A DNA stretch of 64,000 bases from Hexactinellida sp. DTS-2022 (GCA_028753945.1 JAPNXP010000001.1:16978501-17042500), one strand, 5' to 3'; counted from the stretch's first letter, positions 46,294 through 58,156 are shown. Numbers and translations are program-made. Notes: generated from the sequence alone by a model not told the origin.

Positions 46294-46834
46294 TAGGGCT
46301 GAAACGAATATTCGAAATGTAACGAACGAACCTTTTTCTAAACTAACGAATATTCGAATATAGTACTCTGAAATTTCCCGGGCGTGTTTTTTGTCTCTGT
46401 AATCCTCACAATTATCATCATAATACAAGGCTTCTCACGAGCTACCGCCGGTCCTGGTCATTAATAAAAACCTATTTTACAATGTATTTTGTGTTTTAAA
46501 TTGAATTAATGCTAGTCATCCAAACGAACGACTTTCAAAAAATCACAGAAAAAGTGGGGCGGTCCAGGCCGCCCCAGCCACCCATCTTCCGCCGGCCCTG
46601 AATGTTACAAATGTTTAATATTAGTTACAAAGTGTATTAGACACAAGTTGACTAATTATCAGCTAATATAGGTAGGAATTTCTATTTACGATCTCTCCAA
46701 GCAAAACAAAAGTCATGTTGTTGTCCAAAAGTAGTCAACAAATATCCGTTTCAATCTAATTTTCGTCCAAACGAATATTCGTTCAATCATTTCGAACAAA
46801 TATTCGAATATTCGGTATATTCGTTTCAGCCCTA
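46294..46834. mobile_element. hAT-type MITE 'TAGGGCTGAAACGAA', copy 2
   Basis: Inverted ends as at 4586-5102. Flanks AAATAAAT and ATATAAAT match at 7 of 8. No own ORF. Confidence 0.82.
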
Positions 46835-48988
46835 ATATAAATATCCATGTATAAGCATCTAAAAAGGTAATAATGATGCTAAACACGTTACTGTTTATAT
46901 AATAATTTTTGTTGACCTTTTGTTGACCTGGTATTAGGATCGTAGGCCAATTATTATTGGTGCGGCCAAGTGACGTCACTTAATTGATTCGCAGTGTATA
47001 ACCCGAATTATGATGCGGGCACCTAAAATATTGGTGCGGCCTATGCCGCACCTGCCGCCCGTGTTCCTACGGCCCTGGATATGAATAATTATTAAATAAC
47101 TTAACTGTTATCATGAAGTCTGATTGAAGTATATCTGCAGAAGGGGAATTTTCCCCTGTACATCGGTGGCCCTTGTATGAATGAACCGCCTGAACTGCCT
47201 ATTGCTACTCCACTGTGTACCTATATGCAAATCCGTATAGATTTTATGTATTAGTATGGATTTTGAAATCTGTATGGATTATGGACTGGATTTGGAATTT
47301 TTAATTCTAGATGAGATGACTTATAAGGATTCCCATCCATTCGGACCCTCAGCTTATGCAAGGTTATTTATTCATTTATTGCGTAAGATCTTAAATTATT
47401 AACTACTAGCCGGGTACCCGCGCTTCGCCGCGGTATTCAAATTCACGGGATGTCTTATAATGAGTTTATGATTTGAAATATGACGGATGTGTAATGTGTA
47501 ATATGACAGACGGGTGTGTAATATGACGGATGTGATATGAGAAATATGACGGATTTCACAGAACTTAAAAATATTGTAAACAATTGTATTAATATTACGG
47601 GCACCATAGGAATGAGACTATTGACAACTCAATGCAAGCTGAAATTTTATTGGTTAAATCATGTCAGCTATAGCAAGAGACATTCAATTGTTGTTTTCTT
47701 TCATACACAATTGACCCATTGAATTATAGGCCAATAAAACTCGAGTCAGAATAATGTGAAAACTCTGCAATCAGATAGGTCAAGGTCGGTTCCCATTGAA
47801 ATGTATGGGAAGGTGCCAAGAAAATCACATATTTTGACTTAACTTCGCGAGGAATGTAAATATCTCTTAAAAACTCCTTATTCAGGGTGGTGGGGTAACT
47901 CCTAGATGGCATGCAAATTTGGTTCAGATCTGTAGTGAACTCTCGGAGGAGATGTGGTGACAGACACACAAACCTACTACTTTATATATATAGATATAGG
48001 TACAATATGCCAGTAAGATATTTTGATAACATTAAATTGTTCTAACCAATATTTCGGCGAGACAATAAAATAGTTTTGTGGGCCTTATTTGGCCAACGGC
48101 AGCCATTTTCCGACCCCTGCTTGAAATAAAGGTTCGCAGGTTGCATTACAAATTTTCTTTTTAACCCTAAATTAGGGTTATTGATTATGTACTCACTAAT
48201 AAATAATTATCGTGAAGAAATTTAAAGTATGCCAGTACTATTTTATATTAAAGGAATAATTGTACAGTGTGATTGTAAAATAATCCTCAAAATTACATGT
48301 TAAGTCCAACCATAAAAGTACATATGAAGAAATATGATATTCAACTTGTGATTTATGGATTATGCACAGTAGTTCTATGAATTTATATATTAACGCTAAG
48401 TGATTGTGTTAAAATCTTATACTTCATTGGATTAATATTTTCTGAAAATTTCAATTCCTAGCAATATACTTGGTTACATTTTTGATCTACTTCTTCAATT
48501 ATAAATTCTTTACGGTGAGCTACTTTGTTCATTTTGTATTATTTTAAATATACCTACTTGTGTCTCAAATGCTAAAAATAGTAATATCTCATAGGGTTGC
48601 CTGCCCGTCAAGATATTATCCTATATAAATCCTACATAGGTGTCGCAGTTGCATCGGCTGATGCGACCATGTCTGTCTCAATATTTCCAGCTATAGTGCT
48701 AGTTTTATAACCAATTGAGCTGAGTCAACCAATTTTGCTATACCATATTGATAATTTCCGCCCCAATATATATGAAATAATGACACCTATATTTATATTG
48801 GGTTTCAAATGCGCCTTTCTCTTCATTATTGAATTGCATGGAATTTACTTGAATTATCTGATTGCTAGATTTATGATGCCCCTAGAATTAGATTAATGCT
48901 TAGAACTTAATTTATGAAAATCTTTTCTGCAATAGTTTTCCCACTATGAATTCCTGTCCAAAAATACTTACATTTAATATAGTCAATC
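46835..48988. other. Gene-less stretch before the helicase
   Basis: At 47400-48000 lies a retroposon-like element (separate entry). The rest (46980-47390 and 48000-48960) shows no coding signal or named repeat that I can support. Confidence 0.5.
47400..48000 (+). mobile_element. SINE/RTE-tail-like retroposon
   Basis: Starts in a GC-rich motif 'gccgggtacccgcgcttcgc' and ends 'gcaaatttggttcagatc...gacagacacacaaacctact' followed by 'ttatatatatagatat'. This combination is typical of RTE-derived short retroposon tails in invertebrates. Related tails ('ccggacaaacaaacacaca') occur near 3845, 40210, 43660 and 44790. Confidence 0.55.
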
Positions 48989-50929
48989 ATGGATGCTTCG
49001 CCGAATTTTGATTCCACAGAAAGTGAACATAGCGAGAATTCCGATGCAAATAGTGAGATTGAGGATACTTTAGATGAAAGTGATGTTGTCTCCAATCAAG
49101 AACAAGATGCAATTTATACTGAGTGTACAACTCATGCGAAATCCCCTCCAAATTCACATCAATTAGAAATACTGAAATCTCGTTTTAAACTTGATGGGTT
49201 CAAAAATTCGCAGTGGAAAGTTATTAGTACTCTTCTAGATTGCTTTGATAATAAGAAGTCCTCTGATATAATAGATCAATGTATTATAGCTGCAAGTGGA
49301 TTTGGCAAGAGTCTTTGTTATCAGTTTGTACCAGTTTATACAAATACTCTAGCTTTGGTAATCAGTCCATTAATTTCATTAATGCAAGATCAGGTGCGAC
49401 TCATGAAGGAAATTGGTATCCCTGCTACATTCCTAGGCTCAGGACAGAAAGATTCGCGTAATGAGAAAATACGACTCTTCAATCGAGAGATGAACCTGCT
49501 GTACATTACTCCAGAACTTTGCTTTAGCAAAGGATCTACTTTGATATTAGATTTGCAAAATAAGGTACCAATTTGTTTGGTTGCTATAGATGAGGCACAT
49601 TGCGTTTCATGTTGGGGCCACGACTTCCGACCCAAATATGGGAAACTGTCACAAATACGAGAGTTAATGCCCGAGGTACCTTTTATAGCACTCACAGCTA
49701 CTGCTAGTAAAATTGTGCTTCATGACATAGTAAATAAACTATCATTTAAAAATACTCTCGTTCACACCACTACTCTCAATCGTCCAAATCTGTATTTCGA
49801 ATTTTATAGAAAACAGGAAGGCGCCGGAAGAGCGGAAGGTAATCTAAAGAAATTCTTAAAAGTCAAAGACCCACTATCTTCTAATGAAACGTACTCATTT
49901 GGTTGTTCATGTATTGTATATTGCATTACAAGGGCCTCTACTGAGCGTGTTTGCCAAACACTAGCAAATCTAGGCGTTAAGTGTAGTTTTTATCATGCTG
50001 GAATGAATAAAGTTTCACGAGAAATTGTCCACGATAAATTTGTAAGAAATGAAATAGAATGCATCGTTGCAACAATTGCTTTCGGTATGGGAATTGATAA
50101 GCCTGATGTTAGGATGATTTTACACTATGGAGCTCCCAAAGATATGGAGAGTTATATGCAAGAAGCTGGGCGTGCTGGTAGAGATAAACAGCCTAGTAGA
50201 TGTATCGTATTAAATTCTAATGTGGATTATAGACTTTGGCGAAACATTATAACTAAATCGACTTCATCAAATCCTATTTTAAGAGAGCATCGCCTAAATA
50301 AACTAACTAAAGTTGAAATTTTTTTGAATTCAGATGATTGCAGGCGTAAACAATTACTTGAATATTTTAGTGAAACATATTCAGAAGACCCTTCTATACG
50401 TTGTTGTGATATATGTACTAGAAAGCTATTAGTTTCAGAGTTGAACCTGAGACTCCTTGCTATTCGGGCAAAGCTCGGAGTTGAGTTAAATGTTGAACCA
50501 ATTATGATCTTTTCGAATGGTGTGATTATGCAATTTGCTCAATCACAAAGTATTGGTTTAGAAAACAGTGAACACGAAGAACTTATTTCAAAGACTCTTT
50601 ATTCAAAGTATTCCCCGTATTTCTTGCAGGAAATTACAGACTTTATTAATAAAAATCCAGAAATCGAATCGAAAGTGGTTACAAATACCGCGGTTCGTCC
50701 TCGCAAACGGTCATACAAACAGTATGCTTTACCAAATGAACCTCAGGTATCATCCCAATCCACATTAATAAATGTATCTGATACAGTACTGTTTCATAGA
50801 TCCGAGCATCTTCCCCCAATTTCTGATGAAGATGAACAAATGATAGTTGGCCCAACTCACGAAGAAGATCCTTTATCCTACCCAGTCAAAAGAACCAAGA
50901 TTTCTTCAAACTGGGAAAGACCAGTTTAA
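48989..50929 (+). CDS. WRN: WRN-like RecQ DNA helicase, single exon, 646 aa
   Basis: Acidic N-tail (1-50), then a complete RecQ core: Walker A A-S-G-F-G-K-S (~102-108), I-S-P-L-I-S-L-M-Q-D-Q motif Ia, DEAH box with H-C-V-S-C-W-G-H-D-F-R (201-213), A-L-T-A-T-A motif III, Y-H-A-G-M (336-340), A-T-I-A-F-G-M-G-I-D and Q-E-A-G-R-A-G-R-D motif VI (391-399). A zinc-binding C-R-R-K...C-C-D-I-C follows (~448-475), and then an HRDC-like piece I-M-I-F-S-N-G-V-I-M (~500). The H-Y-G-A-P-K-D-M-E-S-Y-x-Q-E run is closest to WRN. It unwinds 3'-5' in DNA repair in the nucleus by family knowledge. The WRN exonuclease domain is absent and the winged-helix part looks short or missing. An AG 6 bp before the ATG could be an acceptor for an upstream exon. 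Confidence 0.9.
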   Translation: MDASPNFDSTESEHSENSDANSEIEDTLDESDVVSNQEQDAIYTECTTHAKSPPNSHQLEILKSRFKLDGFKNSQWKVISTLLDCFDNKKSSDIIDQCIIAASGFGKSLCYQFVPVYTNTLALVISPLISLMQDQVRLMKEIGIPATFLGSGQKDSRNEKIRLFNREMNLLYITPELCFSKGSTLILDLQNKVPICLVAIDEAHCVSCWGHDFRPKYGKLSQIRELMPEVPFIALTATASKIVLHDIVNKLSFKNTLVHTTTLNRPNLYFEFYRKQEGAGRAEGNLKKFLKVKDPLSSNETYSFGCSCIVYCITRASTERVCQTLANLGVKCSFYHAGMNKVSREIVHDKFVRNEIECIVATIAFGMGIDKPDVRMILHYGAPKDMESYMQEAGRAGRDKQPSRCIVLNSNVDYRLWRNIITKSTSSNPILREHRLNKLTKVEIFLNSDDCRRKQLLEYFSETYSEDPSIRCCDICTRKLLVSELNLRLLAIRAKLGVELNVEPIMIFSNGVIMQFAQSQSIGLENSEHEELISKTLYSKYSPYFLQEITDFINKNPEIESKVVTNTAVRPRKRSYKQYALPNEPQVSSQSTLINVSDTVLFHRSEHLPPISDEDEQMIVGPTHEEDPLSYPVKRTKISSNWERPV

Positions 50930-50934
50930 ATAAA
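50929..50934 (+). terminator. Poly(A) signal overlapping the helicase stop codon
   Basis: AATAAA begins at the last base of the TAA stop. If used, the 3' UTR would be only ~10-30 nt. Confidence 0.45.
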
Positions 50935-51428
50935 GTATAAATTTGTACGTATATCAAATCCGCAAGGATTTGTCTGTACTTTTTATAGGAAAATAGTTTT
51001 GTATATGTAGTTTATATTAAGTTTTGTTAAGATATTTAGCTATACGTATACATTTACAGGTACCAGGCTCAAGACAATTTTATATATATATTTTGTATAT
51101 ATTTTATATTCCACGGAGGATTAAATTAAGAATAATACTTGTTGTGCTTCTATTTAATGAATAATTTAAATGTAATTAACCATTTTACTGTGCCACCTAT
51201 ACTATACTATAGTGGTTCAGTTCTAATCTCACTGTCTTGGTTAGTTTTTATCCGTAGCTCCTCCACAAAACAAAGCTTTATTAACTAAGAACTTAAAATT
51301 TCAGGAAAGGTGTCTCATGGGTAACTTACAGATGAGTACCTGGGGTCAAGATTTTTGATTACATTTTTTGGACACATTTTTACACCTGTTTAATGTCACA
51401 ACTGGGAACAATAAATAATGCCCGAATA

Positions 51429-51855
51429 CCTTATTATAGGAAATTAACACGCCATTAAATTAACGCGAATTGGAGCAATTCGCGTTAATTCATGGAGCAT
51501 TAATTTCCTTCACCGTTAATTTCCATGCAAATTATACTATTTAGCAAATTTATTCAATGGATGGGCAAACTCCAAACTGAGTCCCAAGTTACATATTTTC
51601 CGATGCGTGACTGGTTGAGAAGATACCATGTCTATCAGTTAGACTGGAAACTTATTTGGGGACAAGAGATAGTTTTCAATCAGGAGACATTTTTTTTCCA
51701 TTTATTTAGGTTTAGAAAATTGAATTTTTTTATAATATTTATTCGCGTTAATTTCATGTAATTAAATTCACCTCAATCGCGTTAATTTCATGCATTTGAA
51801 ACTGTTCAACTCAATTCGCGTTAATTTCATGGCGCGTTAATTTCCTTTAATAAGG
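51429..51855. mobile_element. TA-target MITE, 'CCTTATTATAGGAAATTAAC' family, copy 2
   Basis: Ends CCTTATTATAGGAAATTAAC / GTTAATTTCCTTTAATAAGG, flanked by TA. Internal 'cgcgttaatttcatg' repeats in both orientations. Confidence 0.85.
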
Positions 51856-52059
51856 TATTTAATTTATATTCATTCGATAGAGAATTTAATTCTACACCTT
51901 TTTAAGTGCAAAAATTTCAAATTGGGCTTAGTTTGTGCCACAATTGAGTTGTTAATCTTCTTTGTTTACTAATACGTCTGTTCAATTGAAAGTATCAAAT
52001 CTAATTCTATTGTTTTAACAATAGAATGATATACATTGATTCAACTTGTGAGATGGCTT

Positions 52060-52745
52060 CTATTAATTATTGAAGTTAGGCATAGAAAATGTATTATCGA
52101 TGAATAGGAAGTTACCTATTCTGGACAGATTAATACCAGCCTAGTTAATATAACATTCATAGTTTTGAGTTATGACACATTTTAGGAAATACAGTTGAAA
52201 CCGGATATTTTTAACACCGGATATTTTTAACAATCGGATATATTTAACACATTTTCTTGTAAATAATTAATTATTGTTGTTGTTGTAAAATCGGGTATTT
52301 TTAACAATCGGATATTTAACAAATTTTCGTGAAAAGAATGTGTTAAAAATATCCGGTTTCAACTGTATACATTTTCCATGGCAACCAAGGAATTTGTCAA
52401 CATTCCATTTATAATTTCGATATATTTTATTCAACTAGTTATGAACATCCTCATGTTCCAATTTTGAACATTTATAACGCGTTTAACTATGTTAAAAGTA
52501 TGCTAGAAAAGCAAGATAATTCGAAACCAAAATCACCATAACGTCATCAGATGATGACATATCACAATTCTGGAGGGTGCTATGTATACCTGGATAGCAT
52601 ATTCCTATATAGTTATAATACACTTTTCAGCTCTATCATCGCTAATTATTGGAATAAAGATCAATTCTCCATTTTTCAATGCACTTTAAGTAATCCATGG
52701 TACACAAATTTTCGCTTAGCACTCAGGCCTTATATATCGAAGGTC
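52060..52745 (-). repeat. Dispersed repeat X, copy 2, with a MITE inside
   Basis: Aligns with 53455-54003 ('attattgaagttaggc', 'aactagttatgaacatcctc', 'gcgtttaactatgttaaaag'). Interrupted at 52192-52365. Confidence 0.8.
52192..52365. mobile_element. CAGT-type MITE 'CAGTTGAAACCGGATATTTT'
   Basis: Ends CAGTTGAAACCGGATA / TATCCGGTTTCAACTG, perfect, flanked by TA. The same site is empty in repeat X at about 53620. Confidence 0.88.
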
Positions 52746-53454
52746 CCAGTTCAGCGTAAATTCCCTAAAAGTTCAAGTTCAGTTCGTTCAGTTCAAGTCC
52801 AATAAGTTCGTTCGTGAACCTTTCATTCCCTGGATATATGATAATGCAGAGCTTTTGGATTTACAACACAACCTGCTCCCAAGCACTCGCGTCCTTACAA
52901 CTTGCACTCGGGCCTGCGGCCCTCGCTTGTTTGAAAAGCAAATAATTTTTATAATGTTATGCCGGTTCTATTTAAATATTGTGAAATGTAACAAAAATTA
53001 CCGAAAATTATACACCCCCTCTCTCTTAGTCACGTTTTTGCCATTTTGAAATAAAAACCACGGTCTGTCACAGTCTTAAAGTTTTCCTCCTTCGAAGCGT
53101 TACGTAACGTTTGAAGGCCTCATACACAGGTTGATAATAATAATAATAATAATAATAATTTCTTATAGAGCACTATACTCATAACGACTCTAGGCGCTGT
53201 ACAGATTAAATGTTCAATATAATGCATGTACAAGTCAAAAAAGATAAGTTTTTAATTTTCTTTTGAAATTATCGATTTCCTGGATCATTCTGATCGAAGC
53301 AGGTAGTTTATTCCAAAGTAATGGTGCTGTATTGACAAAGTCCTTTCTCCATATACACAATTAGAGAGTCTATGATGCTTTAATATAAGAGAGGTTCTTC
53401 CATCCGACATAATATTGCTTCGTAGGCTCCTGAATTGTTGTTTAATCTCGATTA

Positions 53455-54003
53455 GCACTTAATTCTTTATATGGTAATACAATCATTATCTCAAAGATTA
53501 TTGAAGTTAGGCCTAGAAAATGTATTATCAATGAATAGAAAGTTACCAATTGCGGATAGATCAGTACTAGCATAGTTTACATAAAATCGATAGTTTTTGA
53601 GTTATGGCTCATTTTAGGAAATATACATTTCCCTGGCAACCGAGGAATGTGTCAACATTCCATTTATAATTTCGATATATTTCATTCAACTAGTTATGGA
53701 CATCCTCATGTTCCAATTTTGAACATTTATAACGCGTTTAACTATGTTAAAAGCAGGCTATAAAAACGCGATAATTCCCACGAAAAATAGCGATTACGTA
53801 ATCAAATGGTGATATATCACAATTCTAAAGGGTGTATTGTATGCCTTGATATCATGTTCCTATATAATTATAATGCATTTCTCCGGTTTGTCAATACTAG
53901 CTATTGAGATAAAGATATGTTAGCCAATAATCAATGGCCTTTAAGTAAATCCATGGTCCAGCAAAATATACTCAGTATAGTAAGGCCTTATATAACGAAG
54001 GTC
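53455..54003 (-). repeat. Dispersed repeat X, copy 3
   Basis: Reverse complement of 24949-25560. It ends at 'ccttatataacgaagg', directly abutting the decayed retrotransposon fragment. Just to the left (53130-53420) is a (taa)n run followed by 'actctaggcgctgtacag', SINE-like. Confidence 0.75.
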
Positions 54004-54385
54004 ACGGGTGGACTTAGCCCATTTATTATTTTGAAGGTTAGAAGAATTACTTTAAAATTGATTCTTTTCCGGATCGGGAGCCAATGCAAGTTCACCAAAA
54101 TCGGAGTTATATGTTCATGTTTCTTAGCACCCCTAATCAGGCGTGCTGCAGAATTCTGAACACGTTGCATCTTATTCAGGAGTTTGTCAGGAAGTCAAAC
54201 TAGTAGTGCATTGCAGTAGCCTAATCTTGGAGTTATGACGGAGTTTACAAGCTTTTTTGTTAATGATATATCCAAGTAACGTCTAATCATTCCTATGCCC
54301 TGATTGAACGCATTGCAGATCTACAGATCATGTCCACATGGGGTCCCATTGTCAACTGACCATCAAGAATCACTCCTAAGTTAGT
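53988..54385 (-). pseudogene. CR1/L2-like LINE reverse-transcriptase C-terminal fragment
   Basis: Minus-strand translation gives G-V-I-L-D-G-Q-L-T-M near 54380, L-G-Y-C-N-A-L-L, then M-Q-R-V-Q-N-S-A-A-R-L-I and L-H-W-L-P-I-R-K-R-I-N-F-K. This is the well-known end of CR1/L2-clade reverse transcriptases. A frameshift lies near 54300 and a TGA near 54195. No catalytic core is present. The fragment ends where repeat X begins. Confidence 0.85.
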
Positions 54386-54689
54386 ACATACGTACTTAAC
54401 TTCTTAGTGAATACAGGCCCTGTTTTCTTAAGTTGTTAAAGTAGATGTTTGAAATGATCTTGTTAACTAATTCTTTTGACTTCTCTGAATGACAACTGCA
54501 AGCAAAGGTAGAATCCCACACAACTGTTGCGATTCTGAGTAGTGCCAGAGCTAGAGTTCCAGGGAAAGCTGGAACTTCTAATTTCTCTTTCCGAAACTTC
54601 AAGTAAACAGAAGGCACTCAACACATAGTATTGTAATGAAGTTAACAGGGTAGAGTCAAACCACCTTGGTTTAAGTTGCTGACATGACG

Positions 54690-55090
54690 TCTAGTTATAA
54701 AAATTAATAAAAATTCCAAATCAACCTTGAAGTTTGCATTCAACAGATATTATAGGTAAACTAGTATGCTGAACACGGATTTCGCATTTATAAATTTCTA
54801 ATATGGATATTTGATGTTGTTTACAAAAATAGGTAAACAAATTAATGAAAATTCAAAATCAATCTATAAGTTGCTACAACGGATATTATTGGTGAACAAG
54901 TATGCTGAACACGAATTTCGCATTTATAAATTTTTAATATGAATATTTATTGTTGTTAACGTCCCTTTCTGCTATTTTCCATGTTCGAAAGGGTGAGGAC
55001 TCTGAGGAGTAAGGCCGCACAGCGGCCGTAAACTTGAGGTGCGTAGCATCGATTCGTCGCAAAGCGACCGAGACCGAAGGGTTCGTTTAA
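54690..55090 (-). repeat. Reverse copy of the 141-bp units plus hairpin cluster
   Basis: Two ~140-bp units (54700-54960) followed by the hairpins GGCCGC-ACA-GCGGCC and GTCGC-AAA-GCGAC. The order mirrors 43752-44700, so both belong to one dispersed element. Confidence 0.75.
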
Positions 55091-55305
55091 ACATTGTTTC
55101 TAGATGCAGTATTTCGTGACCCAATAAGTTGGTATTTACTAAACAAAAACTTAAGCAAAAGTTAAGAATTTGCTTTAAGTTAAGCAATTTCTAAGAATTT
55201 TCTAAGTATTTTCTTAACTTTGGTAAATTTAGTAAAAACTTAAGTAATGCCGGTGTAGCAGCCCAGATAAACCCCTCACCAGTATATATTCGGATGTAAT
55301 CTGGC

Positions 55306-55343
55306 CTAGGACAGAATATACCCTCGGATATATTCTGTCCTAG
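55306..55343. repeat. Perfect 15-bp-stem hairpin
   Basis: CTAGGACAGAATATA, an 8-nt loop, then TATATTCTGTCCTAG. A isolated structure with no ORF or MITE ends that I can define around it. Confidence 0.8.
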
Positions 55344-56081
55344 CCTAAAACATACAAGGGTATGAAGTGGGCTAGCCCAAAATATATCCCTCTCTTATTG
55401 GGTATGCCTAATTTTCGGAACTGGACGGGACAGTCCCGAAAATCCAGGTTATCAAACATGTAGTATTTCGAAATGACGATTGAATAAAAAACCCAACACA
55501 TGTTAATATTATTTGGTTTTAATTTTTATATAACTAAAATACGTACTAATTTATCGAAAAAATGACAAATATTACTTGTGCATAGATTATAAACTATTCT
55601 TTTTGCTGAAAAATCCATTATTGATTGTTAAAACTACCAAACTAATGTTTGATCAAATTCAACTTCTCAGCGGGTAAAACTCGCAAATAAACTATCCATA
55701 TCGCGAATACCCAAAATTTGCCAAAAAGTTAATAGTTCATGAATAATTCGTTATATTCGAGAATTATTCAACTTAGAGATGGGACATACGTTTATTTGCT
55801 TATATACGAAGAAAATTAGATACGTAGTAGAACAAAGTTGCATCGTATATTTGGAATGTTGCATACAAATTAGTTTTTGCGAAATTTCATGCAAATTGTT
55901 GAGTGTTCGATATTCATGCATATTGTTGCACCTTGAAAATTACAACGTTGCATCGAGTGTGATGGGATTTATGTATACATAGATTACACCAGACGCCCCA
56001 CATTTTTGCACATACAGGTGATGGCTTAACTAGCCACCATCAAAATTTCATTTTGTCGAGCACTGCTTTAGTCCTTAGAGA

Positions 56082-57078
56082 ACAAGCCGCCACAAACTTA
56101 GTTATATAGCAGCAGTGTTAATCAAAGATCGCTATCCACGCGCTTCCGCTCTCGCTCACGAATACACAACTCACATTCTGGAGAGAGATTGATTATAATC
56201 TTTCTAGGTATGCACCTTTACGTAGTATAAATTATAAAAATAATGTTCATTAAAATCTTGTAGTTAGGAAATCTGGTTTAATTTGCGAGTCGGGGACTCG
56301 CAAAAAGATAGCTTTAGCGTACGTGAGGTATTTTCAACACTGGTACAAAAGATATACTCAGATTTCATACACCCGCTCCCGCTCTTGGCCATCACTGTCT
56401 GTATAGCGATGATAGCAACAATGTAGATAAATCCAAAGAGTTACCTAATTCAGAAAATTTTAATGTTAAAGGGTTTCAACTAAATAACGATGTGTACTTA
56501 GTTTGAACAGCGTGGGTGATGTCATTATTCCAGTATAACATTATGATAGTATTGTATGCTACCCAGTAATTAAGGGCTTGTGGGAACTTGTAGGAATACA
56601 TTTCTTCCATCTTGGCGAATACTCTAAAACTAGATAGAATGGGACTGTTACATAATCACCAATAAAATGTTTTCAAATTTAAACAATAGATAGGTGTCAC
56701 TTATGAAAAATTAATTAGCCAATATACACAATATACAGTGGAGCCTCCCATAACGGACACTCCAAATAGCGGACAACCTCTAAATAACGGACAACCCTCG
56801 TGGCACGGATTTATTTATTTAGCATATGTCTAATAGAAAAGCAACCTCTAAATAGCGGACAACCTCTAAATAACGGACAACGGTTCCGGTCCCAAGGTGT
56901 CCGTTGTTCAGAGGCTCTACTGTATATGCTAAAAAAGTTATCTCACGCAAAATTCTCGAAAATTAGACACCCACACCTAGGTCACGCTTTTTGACCCTTT
57001 TGTATGTAGAACAAAAAAGATGACTTGTCAGTTGTCACACATGGTAAACATCCCACGTCCCCTTCTTGCAGCGTCGTG
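56082..57078 (+). repeat. Segmental duplication, copy 2 (partner 18350-19440)
   Basis: Same blocks in the same order as copy 1. It lacks the MITE of copy 1 and carries its own at 56736-56932. It ends ~220 bp before the broken gene at 57296. Confidence 0.85.
56736..56932. mobile_element. CAGT-type MITE 'CAGTGGAGCCTCCCATAACG'
   Basis: Ends CAGTGGAGCCTCCCATAACG / inverted GAGGCTCTACTG, TA flanks, 'ctaaataacggacaac' repeats inside. Empty site in the paralogue near 19296. Confidence 0.88.
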
Positions 57079-57295
57079 GAAGCCCCTATAATGGAACATC
57101 ATAATGTGAATAAAGGTTTTTACAAAAGATTTGTATAAAATATAATAGAACGGTTATAAATTAGATACTGTTAAGATTATAAAACAATATAGTAGGTTTC
57201 AAAAATAAATTGAAAATAATTGTTAACTGAGGGATAGTCTAAATAATATAATAATATTGTATGAGAGTAGTCTAGAACTAATGAATTATGTAATA

Positions 57296-58156
57296 TTACA
57301 TAGCATCACGAATCCTTCTCAGCTCTTTAGCAGCATTGGAATACTGTCCTTCATCAAAGTTTTTCTTGAATTCATATAAGTCCCAACAAGAGAAGCCAAT
57401 ATTCATAGCAGAGTAAGCTAAATTCCAACTCTTGTTGCTATTTCCAAAATCTTTAGTGGAAATAGTTTTACGAAGATATATTTTTATCCCTAAATTAGAT
57501 AAGTTAATCATTCCTGCAACGATATTAACAACAATTTTACGGGGGCCTTTAAGAATTGATCCAATATGCAAATTGAGCACTTCAACAGCAGCATTAATTT
57601 CTTCCCCTTTCTCGTTCATTATGTTTCTTGCATTGTCATATTTCTCAAATACTTCTTCATAAATATTATACTGTATATAAGTCTCAATTCCAATTTCGAA
57701 AATATTCGTGGCGACTCTCGCACCGCAACTACCATTATCAATATAATCACCCATCTTACTTGCCATTTTACCAGCAGGATATCCCATAAATGACATTGCT
57801 TCGCCACTAATTATGAGAACATTTCCAATCAAGCTAGCTGCATCTGAAGTAGCGTTAATAACCTGAGTATATTCTATCACAGAATCTAAATTGGTGATAA
57901 TTTTGGACAATTTATCTTTGCTACAATTACGCTGGATTTCAAAGTCAGTTTTCATTTTTTCATATTCACGTTTTAACGCTTAAATATTTTCAACGTCTTG
58001 AAAAATTTCTATAGCTGCTTCAGGGTTATCAGAGGCTAGATCTTTTATAATTTCTTTGCCAAATTTCGCTTTTTGTGACATGGATAATACATTATATAGT
58101 TCTAACGCCTTAATCACTTCGGGGTCCTGATTGTCATCAATATCATTATTTGCCAT
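57296..58156 (-). pseudogene. Unknown helical protein, split by one in-frame TAA
   Basis: ATG at 58156 (M-A-N-N-D). A pyrimidine-rich tract and AG at 58166-58167 just before it look like a splice acceptor. The frame runs 58 codons, meets TAA at 57980-57982, and continues in the same register for eight codons into an ATG at 57955 and 219 more residues to the stop at 57296. The first part is acidic and helical; the second has a Gly/Ala/Ser-rich hydrophobic stretch (S-L-I-G-N-V-L-I-I-S-G-E-A-M) and a Lys-rich end. The layout loosely recalls apolipoprotein L-type membrane-inserting helices, a weak guess. Options: pseudogene, stop readthrough, a functional shorter protein from the second ATG, or a base error. 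Confidence 0.55.

Noticed and set aside
50930..51428. Recent processed retrocopy origin for the helicase, with poly(A) tail
   Set aside because: No A-rich tail and no flanking target duplication were seen downstream, so a recent retrocopy is not supported.
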